A stretch of 64,000 nt of DNA from Echinarachnius parma (lineage: Eukaryota; Echinodermata; Echinoidea; Clypeasteroida; Echinarachniidae). The DNA lies in the NCBI GenBank assembly GCA_037951105.1, contig JBAMJV010007707.1, positions 1 through 64,000 on the forward strand, written 5' to 3'. Numbering within the stretch: the stretch's first letter is position 1; every line of letters starts with the position of its first letter. The notes below the pieces were generated by a model. It was not told the DNA's origin, ran no database searches, and saw only the letters and a program-made list of their open reading frames with translations. Below, piece by piece: positions 40,601-52,600 of this stretch. Made by a program: the position numbers and the translations under genes.

Positions 40601-43600
40601 GTGACTCTGCAGGTAGTCGGTAACCGTCGTCACATGTCAACGAAGCGGATTTACCCAGTTCAAGACCATTCGAAGAGTCGGTGTCACCATTCAAGGGGTC
40701 ACGTGGCTCCAGGCATACAAGTTCTTGATAGAGAGAAAAAAGGGAAAGTAACTCCTGGTAATTTATCCAAAATGTATGACGTAATGTCAAACAATTCACT
40801 CCTTGGTTAACTCTTGGGTATGCAGAAAGTGGCAACCGGTTTACCCATTTAAATGTTTTCGTTTCCTCTTTCGAACAGCAAAATAACAACTTAATTATTA
40901 ATTCAGTAATGTATAAACCATTGACTGTCTCCAATACACAAGGCTTACTTTGCTCTTCACTCTTGTTCGTTTGGGCATGATACAACGGATACGATATTTC
41001 AATTAATGATAGGAATTAGTAAGTTAAACAACCACACATTCTAGCGAATCGATTAACATATGGGTATCATCAACAACAAAGTTATTTGAATCCGTACGGT
41101 ATAGAAAGAGAATGGTGCTAAGTCATGTTCGTACTTCGGAGATTATCATGTTTGAAGTGTGAGAAAAAAAAACACGTAGAAAATTTGATGAATATATTCC
41201 ACACATTTCAGGTAAATGTTATCTGAAAATTAGCATCGCAAGCTTCCAAGCTTCAAGATTATATGAATAACATTCTCTTCTCCTCCAGACAGATAATCCA
41301 GCGAGAAACCCTCTCCAGGTTGGTAGCCTTTATTACATGTAAGCTCAGACTCACTGCCCACGGAGTAACCAGCTGGGCTGTAATATCCGTTTTCTATGGC
41401 AAGTACATCATCACACGTCTCGGCTGAAAGGCGGAATATTGAGTGTTTTAATGAGCTTGACAAATTGTCTTTTTAAATATCCCTTTGTTGAAGCGCACAT
41501 TGATGTATGTTGTCTTCATACAGTTTTAAACATAGGGGAATATTAATGTAAGAGTGTGTACATTATGTCCACCTCTTTTCCTTTACCAATATTATAGGAA
41601 ATGTTATTTCTGTACAACACACCTTTTGTATAGACACCAACCACATTCATTTAACTATATAGAACTAGCACAACTAACAGTATAAATTTGTAAATGTTTT
41701 CATGGGCTTTTGCTTACGATTTCACAATTCAACAACCCTTTCAGGTTTTTATTGAAAAGTAACGTAAAGGCATAATAACAATGTGAGAGGTGCTAAAGTT
41801 GCTTACGTTGACAGCTGCTTTCCGGTGACCAGTCGAGCCCTGGGCCATCACCTACAGTTTCGCAAATGATGAATGTTTCACCGGCGGGAGTATAGTCGAC
41901 ATCGCACTCGATGTTCGCAACATCACCCGCGTTATACCCCACTGCCGCGTATTGCCCGTTCTGGATCGTTGGAACGCTCCCACATATCACGGCTGACAGG
42001 AAAATATGTACAAGACAATTCTGAAATTATTTCTTTAACTACACTTACCATCGAGGATCGAACGAATAGCTGTTAGTTGTCATTATATTAACTATATAAT
42101 ATAATAAATAATATCGGAAAACCAATGTGAAGCTTACAGGTTTTGCCTTTTGCATTTTATGAGATATAGTACTAAATACACAAATGAAAACACGTATACT
42201 CGATCGCTGCAATCACAAACACCCACACAGTCACGCGAATGGACATATTTGCAGCATTTTGTTTACGGAAATAAGTAATTGCTGACACACTTAGGCACGT
42301 GAGAGGTTGGTATATCCTCCCTCAAAACAATGCCTCTTGGGTTTGATAATAATACAATTGTCATACCCTTTTTTACCGTCAGTAGATAATTTTACTCCAT
42401 ATAGACTCTTAACTTATATTGGTGTATTTTCCTGACCATGGTCATATGTATCTCTATACACACATGCTAACTACTATTTTGTGGATGACGGCATTTATGT
42501 TCTATACAGACATGTCATACTACTAACTTTTCTCTTAACATTACATACTTACGCCGCGGTGGTCGAGTAACTGTTTCGCTATCTGTGTTCAAAGGAGATG
42601 CGCCTGTAGGAAAAGAGTATAAGCAAGACAGCGATTTATATAATATACACACCAAAATAAAATTATGTCAGTTTCTGACAAACAATTAAATGTAATGCTA
42701 GTCAAAGCCAATATTGATTATGAATGATGTTTGCAACCCCTTCTTCTTTATAAGACATGCCTGGTTTTCAGACTTCACTAAATGTGTTAATATACTAACC
42801 TTCGTTCATTAAAAAAAATCTATTTTATGGGCCTATGATCAATGTTATGGAAATGTTATTTCTGTACAACACACCTTTTGTATAGACACCAACCACATTC
42901 ATTTAACTATATAGAACTAGCACAACTAACAGTATAAATTTGTAAATGTTTTCATGGGCTTTTGCTTACGATTTCACAATTCAACAACCCTTTCAGGTTT
43001 TTATTGAAAAGTAACGTAAAGGCATAATAACAATGTGAGAGGTGCTAAAGTTGCTTACGTTGACAGCTGCTTTCCGGTGACCAGTCGAGCCCTGGGCCAT
43101 CACCTACAGTTTCGCAAATGATGAATGTTTCACCGGCGGGAGTATAGTCGACATCGCACTCGATGTTCGCAACATCACCCGCGTTATACCCCACTGCCGC
43201 GTATTGCCCGTTCTGGATCGTTGGAACGCTCCCACATATCACGGCTGACAGGAAAATATGTACAAGACAATTCTGAAATTATTTCTTTAACTACACTTAC
43301 CATCGAGGATCGAACGAATAGCTGTTAGTTGTCATTATATTAACTATATAATATAATAAATAATATCGGAAAACCAATGTGAAGCTTACAGGTTTTGCCT
43401 TTTGCATTTTATGAGATATAGTACTAAATACACAAATGAAAACACGTATACTCGATCGCTGCAATCACAAACACCCACACAGTCACGCGAATGGACATAT
43501 TTGCAGCATTTTGTTTACGGAAATAAGTAATTGCTGACACACTTAGGCACGTGAGAGGTTGGTATATCCTCCCTCAAAACAATGCCTCTTGGGTTTGATA

Positions 43601-46600
43601 ATAATAAAATTGTCATACCCTTTTTTACCGTCAGTAGATAATTTTACTCCATATAGACTCTTAACTTATATTGGTGTATTTTCCTGACCATGGTCATATG
43701 TATCTCTATACACACATGCTAACTACTATTTTGTGGATGACGGCATTTATGTTCTATACAGACATGTCATACTACTAACTTTTCTCTTAACATTACATAC
43801 TTACGCCGCGGTGGTCGAGTAACTGTTTCGCTATCTGTGTTCAAAGGAGATGCGCCTGTAGGAAAAGAGTATAAGCAAGACAGCGATTTATATAATATAC
43901 ACACCAAAATAAAATTATGTCAGTTTCTGACAAACCATTAATTGTAATGCTAGTCAAAGCCAATATTGATTATGAATGATGTTTGCAACCCCTTCTTCTT
44001 TATAAGACATGCCTGGTTTTCAGACTTCACTAAATGTGTTAATATACTAACCTTCGTTCATTAAAAAAAATCTATTTTATGGGCCTATGATCAATCGTCC
44101 GTAGGATGAATTAGCCATAATAAACGGTACAACATTTAAATTAAATCGGACCTTCATAGATCGTTATTCGGGAATTGTATAATTTAGCGTTGCCTAGGCC
44201 AAAATTAAGTTTGTAGTAAGTCTAACTAATATTAAACAATAGGGAGCTTTCGCTCGCGACGGTAAAAGAGAGGAACGGTCAATCAAGCAAAAAATAAAAT
44301 CTATATGCGCGTACTTCGAGCTTACGTTTTCTTCCTCGCTATAACGGGACCGTGCTCGGCCAATTTAACGTCTGTTCCCTTCTCACAACGGTAAGGGATG
44401 AATCGCCACATTTGCATGCACATGTGCCCGTGGGGCCCGGCCTGGCGCTCGCCGTGATGACAGGCACGCGTACATCTCTTTCAAATAAGCGCGCCAAAAT
44501 ACGCTCCGTAAGCGTGACTAGCTATCAACGTCCCCGTCCGGTACCAAAAGCGGTTACTAATGAAGACGGGAGTATATTTAATACAGGACGATCTCGGTTG
44601 CGTGATTTCTACACTCCATCCGCTCCCGTCCCGAACCAAAAGCTCGCTAAGAGGCTGTTTTCGCAACCACATCGCGGCCATTCTACAACGCTAATCTTAG
44701 CGGGCGGTCGCACTCAGAGCGAAAATTTCCGCGTAGCGTCCAAATCTACAACGGTAGTTGGCCGAATTAGCGTCGGTAAGCCCTTACTTCAATGGGTCAT
44801 CCAGAGGTCAGTGGGGTCAGCCAATCAGCGCGCTTCGTCACTCGAGCAAGGACACGTTCCCATCCTATCGATGCACGTTCCCCGTATTCTTCACTGCGAA
44901 ACTGCAAATAGTTCGCGACGTAGCCAGAGTACGGATACGGTCACAGCTGACTGATTCCTCCGTACTCGGCCCTTCCGTAGTCATATGCGAAAACAGTCTA
45001 ATATCAACTTTCTACTCAGTATATTTGCAGAGGTGTCAATGTATGGACGTGTTGCCGCACGTATGGAAAACAACTGCGTGTATTGCTAAAGGGGCCGTCA
45101 CAAATCACAAACGGAGCCCGCCCGACTTCTCTGCAAGCTCAAAAGGGCATTTTCGCCAGGACTACGGCCGGTGTTCGCGCGAATGCTGCGGGCTCCGCCC
45201 GGTTTTTCAGGGTTCGGCCGACGTCCGCAGGGCACCGAAACCTGCTCCCAAATCAGCGATTTTTAATCGCCGAATATTGAGGTCGCAGAGCTCGTAAACA
45301 GGTCGCCCGTAGATCGCTCGGGCATCGGCAAACATTCGGTCGATATTCGGGCGACAATCCGAAAACTTTAGACCATTTTAGGCTTTAAAATTCGGACGGA
45401 CACGGCAGAGCTGCGCGACCGCCGCACGGCCTCCTTGCGATACTTGACCGACCTACTCCCGTATCCCGCGCGACTTGTACAAAGTCGGGCGTGCTTCGAG
45501 CGCGATCCGTGCTGGTGCCGGGCTGCCGTCGGGCGGCCGTCGGGCGGCTTCTACGGGCCCCGGTCGATTTATAATCACTTATGTTCAATGGGCGCCTCCC
45601 GAGCCCCGTCCAATATGTGACAGCGTAGATGTCAAGCGAAAATATGCTCGACTCCCTGGCGGATTTAAAATTCGGCGACTCTCGGGCGATCTACAAATTC
45701 GGCCGGAGTCCGTTTGATTTGTGACGCTGGCTTAACGCTAACTATAGTTATAGGTATGTAAACATTTTACGAGTTGGGGGGTTCACTACATTACTAACGT
45801 GTCATACTTTACACCAATTAGATGATAATATGATGATTGAAAGGATGATACGACGATTCATAATGGTCATTTTGCAGTGGCATACCACGGGGGGTCAAGG
45901 GGGCACGCCCCTCCCCCCCCCCCCCCCCCAAAAAAAAATAATAATAATAATAATAATGATAATAATAATAATAATAATAATGATAATAATAACAATGATA
46001 ATAACAATAATTAAAATAAGAAATAATAACTAACTAAAAAATAGATAAACAGGTTTACCGATTACGCTTCGCAAATTCATGTCCCTTTACAAAGGACCGT
46101 GAGCCCTCTGTCATTGCCTACGAGTTGTTGTATACTAACCATCAGGAATGAAATACACCTCCCATCGCATACATATGCAAAGTCGCCAATCTAGGGGCAG
46201 AATGCGGATGAAGCGTGCGGTGGGGCGTTTCTCTAAAGTTGTGATTGCGTAACCGTCTCGACTACCACTGCCCTTAAAGATTGTCTCGCCATCGCCGCTG
46301 CCCTCTTCCTATAGACCAAAATAGAAGACCTCATCAACATTTACAACGTCATTTCAAGAGATTTACTTAAAGTAGTAGTACAGTTTTGGTCGGACATAAT
46401 TTTATTAACTAAAACTTGTAAGATATCCCTACGGGATCCCAACAAACTAATAGTTATCATTCAATGTTGCTTGAATGGTAGTAAAACAAATAAACGGTAA
46501 GGTTATAGGGCCTTTTTCATTCAGAAAGCAGACGTTAACACAATAGTGCGCCCTCCGGACACCAAGTTTCAACCATTTCTTTTTCAAAAAATGTGAATGC

Positions 46601-49600
46601 GATGTTCCGTTAAAATAATTATGCAATAGACAGATAATCAAAAACAATATTGAAAAACTAGTTGTATATTTTACAAAATATGCAGGATTTTTGAATATTT
46701 TCTTAAATGTTTGCATAAAAGTTGGTCCCCAACATTTATTCCAATTTGATAAACGTTTTAGTATTTTAGATGTCTCTGAAGTATATTAAAGGGGACCACC
46801 AGGCAAATAGTCTAGTGGGTAGAAGGGGTGTTTGTGCACCCCGATGAGACAAATTTTAATCTATGTTACTTTATGTAAAAAAATGTGTAGAAAACGATTA
46901 GCTATGTTAACAGCGCCAAAAAGTGTCCCATGTATGATTTTTATGCAAATTTATGCAAATTATGGCAGCCATTTTGGATTTAGACTAGTATTCATATTTT
47001 GATCATTTTAAAAGATATTTTTTTAATGAAAGAGTCCAGACTAATGTTTTGAAGGTCAGAGAACACGATTTTATAACTAAAAATCTGATCAGATGGGTGT
47101 ATGACATCATAATATGCAAATTAGGGGCAAAATTTGCATAAAATCAATATTTTCTGCATAAATAGGCGTCTATTTCATATTGCAACTTATGAAAACAATG
47201 AATGAACAATTTCTTTTGTCTATAAAAAATAAGTTCAATATATCTTCATACAAAATAAACCTTAACAACTTTACTGCAAAACTTAAATATGCAAATTTAT
47301 GCAAATTCGATTCATTGGTACAATTTACATATATTTTATGAGTTGCTTTCTTTTTAATCAAATACGGCACATAACTACCCACTTGAAGTTTCTAAATATA
47401 TATATGGAAGGCCAATGAGTATCATTGAATGGTGTATGAAGATAATTGAAGACTATGTGACGTCACAATATGCAAATTAGTGGCAAAATTTGCATAACAA
47501 TAACGATATTTTGCATGAATCGGGTGATATTCCCGTGTATGAGCCATGCAAACATTAAATAAACAATGTTTGAAGGCATAAATAGAGACTTATAAAATAT
47601 CTTCATACAAACCAAACTTCAAAAAAATAACTACGAAACATAAATATGCAAATGTATGCAAATTAGCCCCACAGTACATAATCCTTGTATTTTAGAAGCT
47701 ACTTGCTTATTTTTTTAAATCAAATACAGCACATAACTGCCCACTTGAAGTACATGTATCTTATGAGTTTCATTGAATAATGTCTGAAGAAAATCATTTC
47801 ATGGTGTTATTTCATGCAAATTTGGGGCATACTTTTTATAAGATCAGTTTAATATATCATATTTTGCAATACTTTATAACTAATGAAAAAAATTTCTTAA
47901 CAAATCTTCATCATAATCATTACACCTGCACATAAACTACATATCGCTACGATAACACTTTCATATAGTTACCAGCGTGACTTAATGTGTCAAATGACGG
48001 AAAATTTAGGGTCCAAGTTGTCAAACTCCTCGTGGTGGATCCTGGAAACTGTTCATCAGGCGAATGAGAACAACTAGAGTCAACGACAGCGTCGTGACAT
48101 CTCCGCATAGTAGCACCCTTGCCCGCGTTACTTGAACGCACCACGTCAGACTAACTCCACTTTGAAGCTTGCAGCCTGGCGCCAACCCACAACACGCGCC
48201 CTTCTCAGGGCGGGCATCATCTGATGTCATACGGGACGGCATAACCATCATGCAGCTGAACGTGGAAGGCCTCACCAAGGCCAAGATCAACATCATCGAA
48301 CATCTTCTCCAACAGCACATTCCTAGTGCTATACTACTACAAAAAACCCACACCAAGGACAACTCCCACCTAAAGATCTCCGGTTTCACCCTAGCCGCTC
48401 ACACCGAGAGCGAAATTCATGGCATCGCCACCTTCATTAAGAACTCTGCCAAATGGAACACAATAGCTTCATGCCCTCCAGTCTCAACCCTGGAGTGGAC
48501 AGCAACTTCAGTCGAAGGAGTTACAGTCATCAATGTCTACAAGCCCCACACCTTTCGGCTTCAGGCTGACTCCATCGCAACCTTCGCCCCTCCCTGCATT
48601 TACGCAGGCGACTTTAACTGCCGCAGCACCACCTGGGGCTACAACAGCACCAACCATGATAGCGCGGCGCTTGAAGACTGGGTCTCTGCATCCGGCATGC
48701 AACTCATCTTCAGCTTCCACTCCGGCAGGTGGAACACATCAACTAACCCAGACCTAGCCTTTGCAAACATCAACGGCGCACTACCCAGCCGTACTATCCT
48801 GGACCCTTTCCCAAGATCTCAACATAGACCCTCAATGATCACCTCCCAAAACCCCATAGAGCCGATCAAAACAAAACCACAGCAGAGATGGAACTTTCGT
48901 AAGGCCAGGTGGGACCAGTTCTCCAACCTAGTGGAACAAGACGTAGATAACCTACCCTTACCATCCTCCTCCAACCTGGACCAAGCGTACACATCCTTCC
49001 GCAACCTCCTAACCACAGCAGCCAAGAGCTCCATCCCACGCGGCCACCGCCGCGGCGGTGGCCGCGTGGGATGGAGCGGCGCGCCGCTGCTACATCCCCT
49101 CATGGGACGATGAATGTAACGACCTCTACAATGAATTCCACGAGGCCGAACGCGGCGATGAAGCAGCCTCTAAGGCAACCCTTCTAACTGCCTGCCTAGA
49201 CAACAAACGCAGAGAGAGATGGTAGGAGACAGTTCAAGGAATAGACTTCACCCACTCCAGCAGACTGGCCTGGAAAACGCTTAATTGCCTCACCGGCAGA
49301 AGTCCCAAGCCAAAACAATGCCCCGTGACCGCTAACTCAATCGCGAAACAGCTCCTCGAAAACGGCCGCTTCAAAGACGCAGACAAAAACCACACTCGTC
49401 ACATCAAACAAGAAACCACCAACCTCCGGCAGGCCCCAGGAGTAGATGGACTCTTGTCATCACCCTTCACTCCCGATGAGATCGCCACTGCCATCAAACA
49501 TCTGAAAAGTGGAAAGGCTCAAGGACCAGACAACCTACCTCCCGAGTTCCTACTGCACTGCAGACCAAAATGTCTGGAATGGCTCCGCCTACTTTTCTCA

Positions 49601-52600
49601 TCCTGCCTCACCCACCAGTCCATCCCCAAGATATGGCGCAAAGCAACCATCATCGCCTTACTCAAGCCAAACAAGCCCTTAGACAACCCAAAGAACTACA
49701 GACCAATCTCTATCCTCTGCAGCCCCTTCAAGCTACTTGAAAGACTCCTCCTAGCCTGGCTGGAGCCGATCGTCGACCCACAACTTCCCGAGGAGCAAGC
49801 AGGTTTTTGCCGCGGTCGCAGCACTGTCCAACAAGTAGTCTTGCTCACCAATGACATCGAGAGCAGTTTTGAGAGAGGCCACAAGGCCGGTGCCATCCTG
49901 GTCGACTTAACCGCAGCCTACGACACCGTGTGGCACCAGGGACTCGCCCTGAAGCTCCTCCAGATGGTACCAGACCGCCACCTAGTAGGATTTATCACCA
50001 ACATCCTATCCAACTGCAGCTTTGTCCTGAAGACCAGCGACGGACAGTCCAGTCGCCCCCGACGTCTCAGAAACGGACTCCCCCAAGGTTCACTCATGGC
50101 ACCAACGCTCTTCAACATTTACATCAGTGATATGCCCAAGACTGCCGCACAACAGTACGGCTACGCAGACGACCTTGCTCTCTTCCACTCGGACAAAATC
50201 TGGTCAAAAGTTGAAGACGTCCTAACATCTGACATGGCTAAGAACGCGAACTACCTGAAGACCTGGAGACTAAAGCTGAGCGCTGCAAAAACAACTGCAA
50301 CTGCCTTCCACCTCAACACCAAAGAAGCAAACCGCCAGCTCACAGTCAAAGTCAACGGGAACCCACTGCCCTACACCCCCACCCCAACATACCTTGGAGT
50401 AAAGCTAGACAGACAGCTGACCTTCAAACCACACCTATATTCACTCCGAGCCAAAGTTTCATGCAGGAACAACCTACTCCGCCGCCTTGCCGCCACGGGT
50501 GCTAAAACTCAGACACTTCGTACTGGCGCCCTCGCACTAGTCTACAGTGCTGCCGAGTATGCTGCCCCTGCGTGGTGCTGCAGCGGACACACGCACAAAT
50601 TGGACATCACCCTAAACGAAACTATGAGGATCATCACAGGATGCCTCAGACCCACACCAACTGACCTCTTACTAGTGCTTGCTGGTATCGCACCCCCGCC
50701 CTCCGCAGAGAACACTATACCCAACATCTAGTCAACAAGGCCATACACACCCTCTACAACGTACCTCCCAGAACACACAACCGGTCCGCCAACGTCTACG
50801 GTCACGCAGACCGTTCAGTCGCCATGCTGACACCTTGCGGGAAGGCACCCACAATACCCTCACCGCATGGAAGGAAAGCTGGCAGGTGACCCCCAGACCC
50901 CCTCAATTCACAGTAACCTCAAACACAAAACTACCACCAGGTGCGGATCTACCCCGAAAGGACTGGGTCACCCTCAACAGGCTCCGTACAGGGGTCGGCA
51001 GGTTCAATGGCAGCATGCACCGCTGGGGACTCGGACCTTCTCCGGCTTGTACATGTGGAGCACCCGAGCAGACTGCCTCCCACATTATTGAAGAGTGCCC
51101 AATCCTTCGCCCACCTGGCCACCCAAACCCAGATTTAAGCAACTTGGACCCCAACACCGTTAATTGGCTGCAAAATTTACACGGGAATATCAACCGATTC
51201 ATGCAGAATATCTTTATTGTTATGCAAATTTTGCCACTAATTTGCATATTGTGACGTCATATAGTCTTCAATTATCTTCATACACCATTCAATGACACTC
51301 AGTGACCTTCCATACATATGTTTAGAAACTTCAAGTGGGTAGTTATGTGCCGTATTTGATTAAAAAGAAAGCAACTCATAAAATATATGTAAATTGTACC
51401 AATGATTCTAATTTGCATAAATTTGCATATTTAAGTTTTTCAGTAAAGTTTTTAAGGTTTATTTTGTATGAAGATATATTTAACTTAATTTTTATAGACA
51501 AAAGATATTGTTCATTCATTGTTTTCATAAGTTGCAATATGAAATAGACGCCTATTTATGCAGAAAATATTGATTTTATGCAAATTTTGCCCCTAATTTG
51601 CATATTATGATGTCATACACCCATCTGATCAGATTTTTAGTTATAAAATCGTGTTCTTTGACCTTCAAAACATTAGTCTGGACTCTTTCATTAAAAAAAT
51701 ATCTTTTAAAATGATCAAAATATGAATACTAGTCTAAATCCAAAATGGCTGCCATAATTTGCATAAATTTGCATAAAAATCATACATGGGACACTTTTTG
51801 GCGCTGTTAACATAGCTAATCGTTTTCTACACATTTTTTTACATAAAGTAACATAGATTAAAATTTGTCTCATCGGGGTGCACGAACACCCCTTCTACCC
51901 ACTAGACTAAAAGGACAACACATTATTATATGTTTTGGTACCGTTTTGTGATATCAAATAGATACCCAACATTTTGCAAAGGGTTGTGTAATTCATAAAC
52001 AAAGCAATTAAATTCCACCACTTACGGAACCACGGCTATCTCGTGGTTCCACACGGGCCAGGCATTTGCGAGTGCGCCAATGCAATTCACGCGTACGTCA
52101 ATAGAATCCCGGATGATTCGTTCGCTCTGCATAGAGCGCCGCTGGCTCTGCTCGCATAATAGTCTGCGCATTCAGACCGCATGGCTGAGAATGGTGATGC
52201 GTTTTCCAATTATATATTTTTTCTGAAAACATATTTTTGTGAACTTATTGAAGGAATGGAACACTAAAGATGTTACCTTTCTATTAAAAGATTATTATGT
52301 TTGGGTGGTGGTACCCTTTAAACAAAGTTGGCTCTGCCTTTAAAATTGTGTGCTTTTTCAAATTGTCCACTAAGTTTTTCATTACCTCACAAAAAAGTTG
52401 TTTCTCGAAGCGCCCTCTTAAAGTGATCCGTGTAAAGTGTCAGATATTGCACACAATGACTTCAATCCTATATCAATATCATTGTAAAATACAATTAGAA
52501 GATTTGTGAAAGTTTGAAAGAAAACGTCCACCTAGTGAAAAAAACGAATATTGAGTTCATATTTTATCACCGAATACTGATCGCCTGCCGTAGATTTGAT

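Larger units (their letters stand above)
1..40858 (-). repeat. Tandem array of seven ~6-kb, ten-exon units (R1-R7)
   Basis: Identical landmarks recur at 604, 6625, 12646, 18667, 24694, 30684 and 36674, so the periods are 6021, 6021, 6021, 6027, 5990 and 5990 bp. Exons and introns are almost equally conserved, which indicates very recent expansion or continuing homogenisation. I number units R1 (left, cut by the window edge) to R7 (right, transcribed first). The right boundary is near 40858, after 'acccatttaaatgtttt'. R5 and R6 lack the same stretch of about 30 bp upstream of CCP-A, which accounts for most of the 5990-bp period. Each unit also carries one relic EGF exon and an internally duplicated intron segment. 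Confidence 0.95.
41597..44095. repeat. 1,252-bp tandem duplication carrying linker plus CCP exons
   Basis: Bases 41597-42843 recur at 42849-44095 with a constant offset of 1252. I saw three single-base differences between the copies (near 42355 and at two sites near 42687), so the event is recent. Both boundaries fall in introns and the unit contains one linker and one CCP exon, all phase 1-1, so it added 79 residues in frame. A bridge of about five bases separates the copies. Confidence 0.9.

Noticed and set aside
1-40858. Seven separate paralogous genes
   Set aside because: There is no start, signal peptide or terminator per unit, and HYR-B splices in frame to the next CCP-A everywhere.
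41230-41463. Functional CCP exon
   Set aside because: It lacks the third and fourth cysteines, the Trp and any donor site, so it is listed as a relic.
44352-44954. 200-codon frame as a host gene
   Set aside because: It begins with GTG, resembles no known family and lies in a CpG-rich block, where long chance frames are common.
47170-47382. 70-codon frame matched at 51335-51547, as a conserved small protein
   Set aside because: The match is explained by the inverted DNA arms; codon use and composition look non-coding.
52026-52051. Hairpin ggaaccacg/cgtggttcc as a small RNA gene
   Set aside because: The stem is only 9 bp with no further pairing or promoter signal.
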